Positions 8,111 to 16,497 of a DNA stretch of 43,726 nucleotides are shown in pieces; positions within the stretch are counted from its first letter, which is position 1; every line of letters begins with the position of its first letter. The notes under the pieces were generated by a model that made no database searches, had not been told where the DNA came from, and saw only the letters and a program-made list of their open reading frames with translations. A program made the translations under genes and the position numbers. Origin of the DNA: an uncultured Lachnospiraceae bacterium (lineage in GTDB: Bacteria > Bacillota > Clostridia > Lachnospirales > Lachnospiraceae); assembly GCA_910586755.1 (NCBI GenBank), contig CAJUJM010000002.1, positions 1 through 43,726 on the forward strand, read 5' to 3'.

Positions 8111-9940
8111 ATGAAGATCAAGAGAGAAGACGTAAGAAATATTGCGATTATCGCCCATGTAGATCATGGTAAAACCACTTTGGTAGATAATCTGCTGAAG
8201 CAGAGCGGCATTTTCAGAGAGAATCAGGAAGTGGCAGAGCGTGTCATGGACTCCAATGACATTGAGAGGGAGAGAGGCATTACCATTCTTTCCAAAAACA
8301 CTGCAGTTACCTATAAGGGAACCAAGATCAATATTATTGACACTCCCGGCCATGCGGATTTTGGCGGAGAGGTGGAGCGGGTTCTTAAGATGGTAAACGG
8401 CGTTATTCTGGTGGTGGATGCCTACGAGGGAGCCATGCCCCAAACGAAGTTTGTATTAAAAAAGGCCTTGGAACTGGATCTATATGTCATCGTCTGCATC
8501 AATAAGATTGACCGTCCTGAAGCCCGTCCTGATGAGGTGATTGACGAGATTTTAGAGTTGTTTATGGATTTGGATGCTTCTGATGAGCAGCTGGAATGTC
8601 CTTTTATCTTTGCATCTGCAAGGGACGGATATGCAAAGAAAGAGCTGGATGACGAGAATGTGGATATGACCCCGCTTTTTGAGACCATTATCAATTATAT
8701 CCCGGCTCCGGAGGGAGATCCGGAGGCTCCGGTTCAGACCTTAATCAGCACCATTGACTATAACGAATATGTAGGCCGTATCGGCGTAGGCAAGGTAGAC
8801 AACGGCATCCTGAAAGTCAACCAGGAATGTGTTTTGGTAAACCACCACGACCCGGATAAATTTAAAAAGATCAAAATCGGTAAGCTTTACGAGTTTGACG
8901 GCTTAAACCGTGTAGAAGTAAAGGAAGCCGGAATCGGTTCCATTGTGGCCATTTCCGGTATCCCGGAGATTCACATCGGAGACACTATCTGCGCCGTGGA
9001 TAATCCGGATCCCATTCCTTTCCAGAAGATTTCCGAGCCTACCATTTCTATGTATTTTATGGTAAATGACAGCCCCTTAGCCGGACAGGAGGGCAAATAT
9101 ATCACCTCCCGCCATATCAGGGATCGGCTGTTTAGGGAGTTAAACACAGATGTCAGCCTTCGCGTAGAGGAAACCGATTCAGCAGACTGCTTTAAAGTGT
9201 CCGGAAGAGGTGAGCTTCACCTGTCTGTTCTCATTGAGAACATGCGCCGGGAAAATTTTGAGTTTGCGGTGAGTAAGGCAGAGGTTATCTACAAATACAA
9301 TGAGAGAGGCCAGAAGCAGGAGCCTTTGGAGATTGCCTATGTGGACGTTCCCGATGAATTTACCGGCGCGGTTATTCAGAAACTGACTTCCAGAAAAGGC
9401 GAGCTTCAGGGAATGAGCCCGGTATCCGGCGGATACACCAGGCTGGAATTTTCCATTCCCTCCCGGGGCCTGATTGGTTACAGAGGGGAATTTATGACCG
9501 ATACCAAGGGAAACGGTATCTTAAACACTATTTTTGACGGCTACGGTCCTTACAAGGGAGATTTAACCTATCGTCCCACTGGCTCTCTGATTGCCTTTGA
9601 GGCAGGAGAAGCCATTACTTACGGCCTTTACAATGCCCAGGAAAGAGGAATCCTCTTTATCGGGCCGGGAGAAAAGGTATATTCCGGTATGGTTGTGGGA
9701 CAGAACCCCAAGGCGGAGGACATTGAAATAAACGTATGCAAGACGAAGAAATTAACCAACACCCGTTCCTCCAGCGCTGATGAAGCCTTACGCTTAACAC
9801 CGCCCAAGATCATGAGTCTGGAGCAGTGTCTGGAATTTATTGATACCGATGAACTTTTGGAAATCACTCCCAAAAGTCTCCGGATTCGCAAAAAGATTCT
9901 GGATCCCACTCTGAGAAAGAGAGCCTCCTTTAAAAAATAG
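8111..9940 (+). CDS. typA: Ribosome-associated GTPase TypA/BipA
   Basis: A 609-residue translational GTPase of full family length. The G domain (1-200) shows AHVDHGKTTL (G1), RGITI (G2), DTPGHADFGGE (G3) and NKIDRP (G4). An EF-Tu-like domain II, EF-G-like domains III and V and the BipA-specific C-terminal domain follow, with conserved SGRGELHLSVL, PSRGLIGYRGEF and the terminal STRSS-like TNTRSSSADEA. BipA binds the ribosome and helps assembly and adaptation under stress or cold. AAGGAAG precedes the ATG. It is monocistronic, with its own promoter at 8038 and terminator at 10022. Confidence 0.97.
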   Translation: MKIKREDVRNIAIIAHVDHGKTTLVDNLLKQSGIFRENQEVAERVMDSNDIERERGITILSKNTAVTYKGTKINIIDTPGHADFGGEVERVLKMVNGVILVVDAYEGAMPQTKFVLKKALELDLYVIVCINKIDRPEARPDEVIDEILELFMDLDASDEQLECPFIFASARDGYAKKELDDENVDMTPLFETIINYIPAPEGDPEAPVQTLISTIDYNEYVGRIGVGKVDNGILKVNQECVLVNHHDPDKFKKIKIGKLYEFDGLNRVEVKEAGIGSIVAISGIPEIHIGDTICAVDNPDPIPFQKISEPTISMYFMVNDSPLAGQEGKYITSRHIRDRLFRELNTDVSLRVEETDSADCFKVSGRGELHLSVLIENMRRENFEFAVSKAEVIYKYNERGQKQEPLEIAYVDVPDEFTGAVIQKLTSRKGELQGMSPVSGGYTRLEFSIPSRGLIGYRGEFMTDTKGNGILNTIFDGYGPYKGDLTYRPTGSLIAFEAGEAITYGLYNAQERGILFIGPGEKVYSGMVVGQNPKAEDIEINVCKTKKLTNTRSSSADEALRLTPPKIMSLEQCLEFIDTDELLEITPKSLRIRKKILDPTLRKRASFKK

Positions 9941-10021
9941 GAGGCAGTACAGACTGGAGGGAAGACGCTTTGTGACGGCTCCTGTCAAAATTAGAAAAAA
10001 AGCGGCAAAATATTACCAGAT

Positions 10022-10063
10022 AAAAAGAATTCTGTCGAGAACTTCTTCAGGATTCTTTTTTTA
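10022..10063 (+). terminator. Intrinsic terminator downstream of typA
   Basis: AAAAAGAATTCTG (10022-10034) pairs with CAGGATTCTTTTT (10048-10060), with one G-T wobble, around a 13-base loop and leading into a T run. Confidence 0.8.
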
Positions 10064-10145
10064 TTCTTTCATAAATCCATTCTTTTCCACATAAATTTAC
10101 TATGAGCTACAAGCCAATATTATGGGATAGAAGAGGAGAAATACT

Positions 10146-10772
10146 ATGTCAGAAAAAGTAATTGAAAACAACAAGGTCAGCGTTATCGGGACGATTATAT
10201 CCGGGTTTACCTTTAGCCATGAGGTATTTGGAGAAGGCTTTTATATGGTAGACTTATCTGTTAACCGGCTTAGCGAGCAGGCGGATGTAATACCTCTCAT
10301 GATTTCCGAGCGTCTGCTGGATGTAGAAAAGGATTATCAGGGCTGTACGGTAGAGGCCATAGGACAGTTCCGTTCTTATAACCGGCATGAAGGAATAAAA
10401 AATCGCTTGGTTCTGTCTATCTTTGTCCGGGAAATCCACTTTATGGAAGAATTTACCGACTATACCAAAACCAATCAGATCTTTTTAGACGGATATATCT
10501 GCAAACTTCCGGTTTACCGAAAGACTCCTTTAGGAAGGGAGATAGCAGACCTTCTGCTGGCGGTAAACCGGCCATACGGAAAATCCGATTACATACCCTG
10601 TATTGCCTGGGGACGAAATGCCAGATATGCCTCCGGCTTTGAGGTGGGAGTCAGAGTCCAGGTTTGGGGACGAGTTCAAAGCAGGGAATATACAAAAAAA
10701 ATTAATGATACGCAGTGCGAAAAACGGGTGGCCTATGAGGTATCAATCAGCAAGTTAGAATGTGGGGAATAG
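10146..10772 (+). CDS. SSB-like protein with two OB-fold domains
   Basis: A 208-residue protein. The C-terminal half (about 115-205) is a recognisable single-stranded DNA-binding OB fold (LDGYICKLPVYRKTPLGREI, DYIPCIAWGRNAR, VQVWGRVQSREY). The N-terminal half (about 8-100) has a similar alternating pattern (NKVSVIGTI, FYMVDLSVNR, VEAIGQFRSY) and is probably a diverged second OB fold. It lacks the acidic, proline/glycine-rich tail of replicative SSB that recruits partner proteins. It may be an accessory SSB, or a PriB-like factor, rather than the housekeeping one. AGAGGAGA precedes the ATG. It stands alone after the typA terminator. Confidence 0.75.
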   Translation: MSEKVIENNKVSVIGTIISGFTFSHEVFGEGFYMVDLSVNRLSEQADVIPLMISERLLDVEKDYQGCTVEAIGQFRSYNRHEGIKNRLVLSIFVREIHFMEEFTDYTKTNQIFLDGYICKLPVYRKTPLGREIADLLLAVNRPYGKSDYIPCIAWGRNARYASGFEVGVRVQVWGRVQSREYTKKINDTQCEKRVAYEVSISKLECGE

Positions 10773-10780
10773 GGAAAACA

Positions 10781-10809
10781 TTGCAATTATGAGGAATTTA
10801 TGCTATTAT
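10781..10809 (+). promoter_or_regulatory. Promoter of the CobO-like gene
   Basis: TTGCAA (10781-10786), 17-base spacer, TATTAT (10804-10809) preceded by TGC. Confidence 0.7.
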
Positions 10810-10876
10810 TAGGCAAGACTTCCATAATTCGTGATGTCCGTTTAGGGAAACCATGAGAAATACGAGGTGACAGAAG

Positions 10877-11365
10877 ATGCAAAAGGGATACATGCAAATC
10901 ATCTACGGACCGGGCAAAGGAAAGACTGCTCTGGCATTGGGGAAAGGCCTGAGCGCAGTAACCGAGGGAAAGACCGCAGTATTGATTCAATTCCTACAGG
11001 GGGATCTGGATGAGGATCAGATGGCGGTGTACCATCGGTTGGAACCAGAGTTTCAGGTTTTCCGCTTTGAGAAGTCGTCGGAGTCCTTTGCCAGGCTCAG
11101 TGAAGAGGCAAAAAACAGAGAACTTATGAATATCCAGAATGGTTTGAATTTTGCAAAAAAGGTTATGGCAACAGGGGAGTGTGACATCTTAATTCTGGAT
11201 GGGGTTTTAGGCCTGGTGGATCAGAAAATAGTGCCGCTTGAGGAAATCAAAAAGATCCTCGCTGTTCGGGAAGAGACCATGAGGCTGGTACTTACCGGGA
11301 CTGTGCTTCCGGAAGAGCTGAAGGAAGAGGCGGATTTTGTGATCCGGCTGGAAAATGTAAAATAA
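10877..11365 (+). CDS. CobO/BtuR-like P-loop protein (corrinoid adenosyltransferase family)
   Basis: A 162-residue RecA-like P-loop protein. The Walker A GPGKGKTALALG begins at residue 11, followed by the VLIQFLQG strand typical of CobO/BtuR ATP:corrinoid adenosyltransferases. The later strand reads DILILDGVLGLVD, where characterised members usually have LDE in the Walker B region. No other cobalamin genes are nearby. It may therefore be a true adenosyltransferase with a variant motif, or a family member with another role. GAGGTG precedes the ATG by about 8 bases. It has its own promoter and lies upstream of dapA. Confidence 0.65.
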   Translation: MQKGYMQIIYGPGKGKTALALGKGLSAVTEGKTAVLIQFLQGDLDEDQMAVYHRLEPEFQVFRFEKSSESFARLSEEAKNRELMNIQNGLNFAKKVMATGECDILILDGVLGLVDQKIVPLEEIKKILAVREETMRLVLTGTVLPEELKEEADFVIRLENVK

Positions 11366-11419
11366 GCCTGAATGCATGCCGTCTAATCGGCGGCGGGCTT
11401 TCAAAGCAAGCGTTGTCAG

Positions 11420-11449
11420 AGGGGCAGTTCATTTTGGACGGCCCCTTTG
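11420..11449 (+). terminator. Probable terminator after the CobO-like gene
   Basis: AGGGGC (11420-11425) pairs with GCCCCT (11441-11446), followed by TTT. The U tract is short, so efficiency is uncertain. The stem arms are identical to those of the hairpin at 11553-11578 in front of dapA. Confidence 0.5.
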
Positions 11450-11500
11450 GCGGCAAGAGTTCAGATGGAGTAATTTCTTATAAATCCGTTGTTCTTCCCA

Positions 11501-11529
11501 TTGACAACAATTCTCAATGATGTTAGTAT
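11501..11529 (+). promoter_or_regulatory. dapA-dapB promoter
   Basis: Perfect TTGACA (11501-11506), 17-base spacer, TAGTAT (11524-11529). The predicted transcript would start near 11536, giving a leader of about 60 bases before dapA. Confidence 0.65.
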
Positions 11530-11552
11530 ATTCCCAAGGAAATGAAAAGAGT

Positions 11553-11583
11553 AGGGGCTGACCGCTGGTTTGGCCCCTTTTTT
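11553..11583 (+). promoter_or_regulatory. Terminator-like hairpin in the dapA leader (possible attenuator)
   Basis: AGGGGC (11553-11558) pairs with GCCCCT (11573-11578), with an inner ACC/GGT pairing, followed by six T (11578-11583). It lies between the promoter and the ribosome binding site AAAGGAGG (11584-11591). An ATG at 11542 opens an 18-codon frame (MKRVGADRWFGPFFKGG, stop 11593-11595) through the hairpin, but it has poor Shine-Dalgarno spacing. No lysine riboswitch was recognised. Confidence 0.5.
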
Positions 11584-11599
11584 AAAGGAGGATAATAAA

Positions 11600-12484
11600 A
11601 TGGCAATTTTTGAAGGCGCAGGAGTGGCGCTGGCAACCCCCATGAAGGCAGACGGAGCCATTGATTTTGATAAGCTGAGAGAGCTGGTAGAATTTCAGAT
11701 TGAAGGCGGAACGGACGCTATTATCGTCTGCGGAACCACCGGCGAGGCTTCGGCCATGACCCATGAAGAGCATATTGAAACCATTCGCTTTGTCTGCCAG
11801 GTAGTAAATAAGCGGATTCCTGTGATTGCAGGCAGCGGTTCTAATTGGACGGAGACTGCTATCTATCTGTCACAGGAGGCGGAGAAAGCAGGGGCGGACG
11901 GCCTGCTGGTGGTATCCCCTTATTACAACAAGGCTACCCAGAAAGGTCTGATTGCTCACTTTACCGCTGTGGCAAACTCGGTTAAGATCCCAGTGCTCCT
12001 ATACAACATTCCTGGCAGAACCGGTGTCAATATTCAGCCGGAAACCATTGTAACCCTGTGTAAAAATGTAGAAAATATTGTAGGAGTTAAGGAGGCCAGC
12101 GGCAATTTTTCCGCCATTTCCACCTTAATGAGCCTGGCAGACGGCTGTGTGGATCTTTATTCCGGAAATGATGATCAGATTGTTCCCCTCATGTCCCTGG
12201 GTGGAAAAGGGGTTATTTCTGTTCTTTCCAATGTTGCGCCCCGCCAGACCCACGAGATCTGCGCCTCCTATCTGGCAGGAGATGTAAAAAAGAGCGCAGA
12301 GATGCAGCTTAAGGCCATCCCGCTGATTACAGAACTATTCCGTGAGGTAAATCCCATCCCGGTAAAAGCGGCTCTGAATATGATGGGTATGGAAGCAGGG
12401 CCCTTACGCCTTCCTTTAACCGAGATGGAAGAGGCCAATCAGGCAAAGCTGAGAAGAGCTATGGAGGATTACGGTCTGTTATGA
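11600..12484 (+). CDS. dapA: 4-hydroxy-tetrahydrodipicolinate synthase
   Basis: A 294-residue (beta/alpha)8 aldolase that condenses pyruvate and aspartate semialdehyde in lysine and diaminopimelate synthesis. DHDPS markers are present: CGTTGEAS with the paired threonines, LLYNIPGRTG with catalytic tyrosine and substrate arginine, the Schiff-base lysine in IVGVKEASGN, and the SGNDD loop. The ATG at 11600 follows AAAGGAGGA; an upstream in-frame start falls in the leader hairpin and is rejected. It overlaps dapB by four bases (ATGA), so the two are translationally coupled. The leader hairpin suggests attenuation. Confidence 0.97.
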   Translation: MAIFEGAGVALATPMKADGAIDFDKLRELVEFQIEGGTDAIIVCGTTGEASAMTHEEHIETIRFVCQVVNKRIPVIAGSGSNWTETAIYLSQEAEKAGADGLLVVSPYYNKATQKGLIAHFTAVANSVKIPVLLYNIPGRTGVNIQPETIVTLCKNVENIVGVKEASGNFSAISTLMSLADGCVDLYSGNDDQIVPLMSLGGKGVISVLSNVAPRQTHEICASYLAGDVKKSAEMQLKAIPLITELFREVNPIPVKAALNMMGMEAGPLRLPLTEMEEANQAKLRRAMEDYGLL

Positions 12485-13236
12485 TTAGAATGATAATGCA
12501 CGGCTGCTGCGGCGCTATGGGCCGGGTCATCACCTCTATTGTGTCAGAGGATCCGGACATTGCCATCGTGGCAGGAATCGATAAAAATACCGGCGGACAA
12601 TGCCCTTATCCGGTGTTTCCTTCTCTAAATGAGTGTACAGAGGAAGGAGATGTGATTGTAGATTTCTCCGCCCCTGCGGCGGTGGATCATCTGCTGGATT
12701 ACTGCGAAGCCAATAAGATTCCGGTTGTTTTATGCACCACCGGACTTACAAAGGAGCAGGTGGAGAGAGCCGGGGAAGTTTCCAAATCTGCAGCAGTCCT
12801 GCGCTCTGCCAATATGTCCTTAGGAATCAACCTGCTATTCAAGCTGGTGGCAGAAGCAGCCAAGGTTTTGGCAGCCTCCGGCTTTGACATGGAGATTGTG
12901 GAAAAACATCACAACCAGAAAAAGGATGCTCCCAGCGGTACGGCCCTGGCTTTGGCAGAGGCTCTCAACCATGCTGTGGGGCAGGCTTACCACAATGTAT
13001 TTGACCGCAGCCAGACCAGCGAAAAGCGGGATGCCAAAGAGATCGGGATCTCAGCGGTCCGGGGCGGCTCCATTGTAGGAGAGCACGATGTGATCTTTGC
13101 CGGAAAAGATGAAGTAGTAACCTTTTCCCACACTGCCTATTCCAAAGCCATTTTTGCGAAAGGCGCTGTGTCTGCTGCTAAATTTCTGGCAGGAAAAGGT
13201 CCTGGCATGTACGACATGAGCCACGTCATCGGCTAA
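12481..13236 (+). CDS. dapB: 4-hydroxy-tetrahydrodipicolinate reductase
   Basis: A 251-residue NAD(P)H-dependent reductase acting directly after DapA. It has an N-terminal Rossmann fold (GCCGAMGRVI), DFSAPAAV, the CTTGL loop, the catalytic region VEKHHNQKKDAPSGTA, and RGGSIVGEHDV. Length matches the family. It starts inside the dapA stop codon (ATGA overlap) and forms a two-gene lysine/peptidoglycan precursor operon. The next gene, a lipoprotein, begins 86 bases later. Confidence 0.97.
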   Translation: MIRMIMHGCCGAMGRVITSIVSEDPDIAIVAGIDKNTGGQCPYPVFPSLNECTEEGDVIVDFSAPAAVDHLLDYCEANKIPVVLCTTGLTKEQVERAGEVSKSAAVLRSANMSLGINLLFKLVAEAAKVLAASGFDMEIVEKHHNQKKDAPSGTALALAEALNHAVGQAYHNVFDRSQTSEKRDAKEIGISAVRGGSIVGEHDVIFAGKDEVVTFSHTAYSKAIFAKGAVSAAKFLAGKGPGMYDMSHVIG

Positions 13237-13322
13237 ATAATAAATTTTCCAGTGATTTCCAACATGATTGAATCTCCCACAGCGCATACTAAGGGCAGAA
13301 AGCGAAAGGAGAACAAGCAATT

Positions 13323-13706
13323 ATGAAGAAAATCAGATATGGATCTGCGGTAGTTGTTACTGCCATTGTCATTTTTGGACTAACCGCCTGCGGCGGAAGA
13401 GATAACGGCACTTCGGGAACTACATCAATGGGAAGCCAGCCGGCCAGTCAGTCTGCAAGCTATGAGGAGACGGGACGGGATACCAACAGCACCAATATGG
13501 ATGAGAGCACTACAGGTACTTCCGGCGCGTCGGGGTCTACAAAGAGTTCCGGCACTTCTGCTGGTTCCGATACTTCTGTAGAATCTACAGGGGTTATAGA
13601 TGGCCTGCTGGATGATGTGGGAGATGAGATTGAGGACGGTATCAATAATGTGGAAAAGGCCATGGACGGTACTGTGGCCTCTTCCACAGGATCCGGAGAC
13701 AGATAG
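13323..13706 (+). CDS. Small Ser/Thr/Gly-rich lipoprotein
   Basis: A 127-residue secreted lipoprotein. A signal peptide with lipobox LTAC places the lipidated cysteine at residue 23. Residues 25-95 are low-complexity Ser/Gly/Thr (linker-like), and the end is acidic (LLDDVGDEIEDGINNVEKAM). No enzymatic domain is visible. AAAGGAGAA precedes the ATG. The acidic tail resembles short segments of sporulation or surface lipoproteins, but I cannot assign a role. It may be read through from dapB and is ended by the strong terminator at 13716. Confidence 0.75.
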   Translation: MKKIRYGSAVVVTAIVIFGLTACGGRDNGTSGTTSMGSQPASQSASYEETGRDTNSTNMDESTTGTSGASGSTKSSGTSAGSDTSVESTGVIDGLLDDVGDEIEDGINNVEKAMDGTVASSTGSGDR

Positions 13707-13715
13707 GTTGGACAG

Positions 13716-13770
13716 AAAAGTGAAGCCCTGCAACGCGGGAAATCCGCTGGCTGCAATGGCTTCACTTTTT
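13716..13770 (+). terminator. Strong intrinsic terminator
   Basis: AAAAGTGAAGCC (13716-13727) pairs with GGCTTCACTTTT (13758-13769), with a 30-base loop that can fold further. It is followed by T residues. Confidence 0.85.
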
Positions 13771-13794
13771 AGCTTTTTACATAGGAGAAAATAG

Positions 13795-14160
13795 ATGGGA
13801 TTAAGTAAAATTCATACTTCCTGGCAAATAAAAAAATATTTTCGGAAAGCCGCCAAAACCAGATGGCGCAGCCAGTATCTGAAAAAGGCTTTCAGGCCGG
13901 GAAGAGCCGCCATATTAGTCCGGTTAATTTTGACAGTAATGTTAACGGCGGAGCTTATCTACGGCGCAGGGATCATCGCCCGTTATCCCCGGCTGGTTTT
14001 TGAGACTGTGGGAATCCAGGTAATCTCTGAGACCGGGGAATCCGGGAAATGGACCGTTAAGGGGCCGGAAACCAACTGGGGCATCCGGGTCGGTCCGGAC
14101 GGAATTGAGCTGTACCGGGAGGAAATCGGCCTGAACCCTATTTCTTCATCATCCTGGTAA
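13795..14160 (+). CDS. Hypothetical single-pass membrane protein
   Basis: A 121-residue protein with a very basic N-terminus (about 40 residues rich in K/R), one membrane segment near residues 44-62 (VRLILTVMLTAELIYGAGII) and a soluble C-terminal part of about 55 residues, probably outside. No family recognised. AGGAGA precedes the ATG. Its 3' end overlaps the convergent small gene at 14138 by 23 bases. Confidence 0.6.
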   Translation: MGLSKIHTSWQIKKYFRKAAKTRWRSQYLKKAFRPGRAAILVRLILTVMLTAELIYGAGIIARYPRLVFETVGIQVISETGESGKWTVKGPETNWGIRVGPDGIELYREEIGLNPISSSSW

Positions 14161-14338
14161 TCAGAATAAATCCGTATACACTTACGGGAACCACCACGGT
14201 TAAAAAGACAGACGCCATTAAAAAATTGGGCGTCAGGGGATGATCCATCAGGGCAAAGACCAGGGTGGACAGGTATAAAAGGATTAGCAATATAGCGCCT
14301 CCAAGGGCCAGACGGCGCTGCAGCCTGGTATATTTCAA
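14138..14338 (-). CDS. Small two-helix membrane protein downstream of the ABC-F gene
   Basis: About 66 residues if translation starts at TTG 14338, which follows GGAGGA at 7 bases; that ribosome binding site lies in the last codons of the ABC-F gene. Two hydrophobic segments (LGGAILLILLYLSTLVFAL and MASVFLTVVVPVSVYGFIL) flank a short loop, and the end is basic (RMMKK). It is probably co-transcribed with the ABC-F gene. No function is known. Confidence 0.6.
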   Translation of the reverse strand: MKYTRLQRRLALGGAILLILLYLSTLVFALMDHPLTPNFLMASVFLTVVVPVSVYGFILITRMMKK

Positions 14339-14340
14339 AT

Positions 14341-16347
14341 TTATTCCTCCTCCCCGGCCAGTGTTTCCCAAAGATCATAAAGCTCCATCAATGATTCTTC
14401 CAAAGATTCCTTTTCTTTGTTAAGTTCTATGAGCTTCGGAACATCCCGGCAGACATCTTCCCGTGTTAACAGTTCATCTATCTCTCCGTTTCGGGTTTCC
14501 AGCTTGTGAATCTCCTCTTCTGTGCGTTTTAAATCATTTTGACGTTTGCGGATTCGGGCCTGCTCTTCCTTCTGGGCTTTCCAGTCTGAGGCTTTGGGAC
14601 TGCCTGCAGGACTCTTATTAGAGCCGGCTTCGGAAGAAGAAGCTTTTTGGAAAGCCGCTGCCTGAAGCCCCTGGACAGTAAATCCGGCGGCCGCTCCTTT
14701 AGAGTCCTTTCCGGCATTTTCCGCTGCCAAAAGTCCCTGGATCACATCTTTTTTCTCCAGATAATAGTCGTAATTTCCAATATAATTTAAAAAACTCTGC
14801 CCTGTCAGTTCCAAAATACGGGTAGCAGTACGGTTAATAAAATAGCGGTCATGAGACACGTAGAGCACCGTACCGGTATAGCGATTTAAGGCATCCTCTA
14901 AAATCTCCTTGGAGGTAATATCTAAATGGTTAGTAGGCTCATCCAAGATCAGAAAATTAGACTCGGAAAGCATCAGCTTGGCCAAAGACACCCGGCCTCG
15001 TTCCCCGCCGCTTAAATCGCCGATCCGTTTAAATACGTCATCTCCGGTAAAGAGGAAGGAAGCCAGGCAGTTTCGGACCTGAGTATTGGTCATGCCCGGA
15101 TAAGTATCCTGGATTTCCTCAAATACGGTCTTTTCCATGTGAAGGACCTGGTGCTCCTGATCGTAATAACCGATCTGAACCTTGGAACCCAGATGGATTT
15201 CTCCGGTATCCGCGGTCTCCATCTGGTTAATAATCTTAAGCAAGGTAGTTTTGCCTGTGCCATTGTTACCGATCACTGCCACCCGTTCCCCCCGCTTAAT
15301 TTCAAAATCCACATGGGAAAAGAGATGCAAAGCTCCAAAAGATTTGGAAAGGTTCTTTACTGTCATTACATCATTGCCGCTGATTACCTGGGGTTCCAGA
15401 CGGATGTCCATGGCGTCATCGATCTCTACAGGCTTTTCCAGGACTTCAATCTTTGCCAGCATTTTTTCCCGGCTTTCTGCCCGCTTGATGGATTTTTCCC
15501 GGTTAAAAGATTTTAACTTGGCGATAACCTCCTCCTGGTGACGGATCTCCTGCTGCTGGTTTAAATAGGCCTTAATCCGGGCCTGGCGCAGCATGGCCTT
15601 TTTTTCGCTGTAGGCGGTGTAATTGCCGGTAAAGACCGTAGCCTTTCCTCCGTCCAGCTCAATAATTTTTTTCACCGTCCGGTCCAAAAAGTACCGATCA
15701 TGGGCAACAATGATCACACTGCCGGTATAATTAGAAAGGTAGCCTTCCAACCAGGCAATGCTCTCCATATCCAGATGATTGGTGGGCTCGTCCAAAAGCA
15801 GGATATCGGGATTTACTAATAAAAGGCGGCCCAGGGCCACCCGGGTTTTTTGACCGCCGGATAAGGTGGAGACAGTCTTTGTGAAGTCCTCCTGGGAAAA
15901 TCCCAGGCCTTTTAAAACTCCTGTCACCTCACTCTGGTAAGCGTAACCGTTTAAACGTTCAAACTCGTGACTTAACCGGTTATATTCCCGGAACATATTA
16001 TCCAGGTCTTCCCCGGATTTATCTTTCATCTCTGTTTCTAAAAAACGGATCCGTTCTTCCATCTGGATAAGGGGGCGTTTTATCTCCAGTACCTCGTCAT
16101 AAATTGTACGGCTGCTGTCTAAATCCTGGTGCTGAGCCAGATATCCCAGAGTCTTCCCACGGGAGAGCGCTACCACGCCGTCATCTGCCCCCAGCTCTCC
16201 CACAATTATTTTTAACAGAGTAGATTTTCCGGCTCCATTGATTCCCACAATCGCTGCTTTTTCATGATCTTCTATATGAAAGGATACCTGATCCAGAATC
16301 GTTTCGCTGCCAAACGCTTTGCAGATGTTGCTGCAGGATAATATCAT
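14341..16347 (-). CDS. ydiF: ABC-F family ATPase (YdiF type)
   Basis: A 668-residue soluble protein with two ABC domains and no membrane segments. Domain 1 has Walker A GINGAGKST, signature LSGGQKTRVALG and Walker B LLLDEPTNHLD. An ABC-F linker with KSIKRAESREKMLAK follows. Domain 2 has GNNGTGKTT, LSGGERGRVSLA and LILDEPTNHLD. A C-terminal coiled coil spans about 590-668. ABC-F proteins act on the ribosome E site. YdiF lies beside rex in Bacillus subtilis, as here, which supports orthology. The ATG at 16347 follows AGGAGG by 5 bases; the GTG one codon earlier is less likely. Confidence 0.92.
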   Translation of the reverse strand: MILSCSNICKAFGSETILDQVSFHIEDHEKAAIVGINGAGKSTLLKIIVGELGADDGVVALSRGKTLGYLAQHQDLDSSRTIYDEVLEIKRPLIQMEERIRFLETEMKDKSGEDLDNMFREYNRLSHEFERLNGYAYQSEVTGVLKGLGFSQEDFTKTVSTLSGGQKTRVALGRLLLVNPDILLLDEPTNHLDMESIAWLEGYLSNYTGSVIIVAHDRYFLDRTVKKIIELDGGKATVFTGNYTAYSEKKAMLRQARIKAYLNQQQEIRHQEEVIAKLKSFNREKSIKRAESREKMLAKIEVLEKPVEIDDAMDIRLEPQVISGNDVMTVKNLSKSFGALHLFSHVDFEIKRGERVAVIGNNGTGKTTLLKIINQMETADTGEIHLGSKVQIGYYDQEHQVLHMEKTVFEEIQDTYPGMTNTQVRNCLASFLFTGDDVFKRIGDLSGGERGRVSLAKLMLSESNFLILDEPTNHLDITSKEILEDALNRYTGTVLYVSHDRYFINRTATRILELTGQSFLNYIGNYDYYLEKKDVIQGLLAAENAGKDSKGAAAGFTVQGLQAAAFQKASSSEAGSNKSPAGSPKASDWKAQKEEQARIRKRQNDLKRTEEEIHKLETRNGEIDELLTREDVCRDVPKLIELNKEKESLEESLMELYDLWETLAGEEE

Positions 16348-16380
16348 CACAACCTCCTAAAAATATAAAAACTACAGTTA

Positions 16381-16409
16381 AGTATAATATACCGGCATCT
16401 TTTTTGCAA
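16381..16409 (-). promoter_or_regulatory. Promoter of the ABC-F gene
   Basis: On the minus strand, TTGCAA (16409-16404), 17-base spacer, TATACT (16386-16381). It diverges from the rex promoter. Confidence 0.7.
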
Positions 16410-16435
16410 CAATGGAATAAGTTTGAGAAAAAGGT

Positions 16436-16464
16436 TTGACAGGAATTTGACAAAATCCTATAAT
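16436..16464 (+). promoter_or_regulatory. Perfect-consensus promoter of the rex operon
   Basis: TTGACA (16436-16441), exactly 17 bases, TATAAT (16459-16464): a full consensus sigma-A promoter. A second TTTGACA lies in the spacer. I saw no clear Rex operator (TTGTTAA-N4-TTAACAA type) over it. Confidence 0.9.
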
Positions 16465-16497
16465 AGAACTTAGGTAAAGGAATGATAGAAAGGTCAG

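Noticed and set aside
11366..11600. Lysine riboswitch upstream of dapA
   Set aside because: The region is too short after the promoter and lacks the long conserved lysine riboswitch core; only simple hairpins are seen.
13425..13765. Two minus-strand frames opposite the Ser/Thr-rich lipoprotein
   Set aside because: Low-complexity sequence on one strand produces open frames on the other; no start signals.
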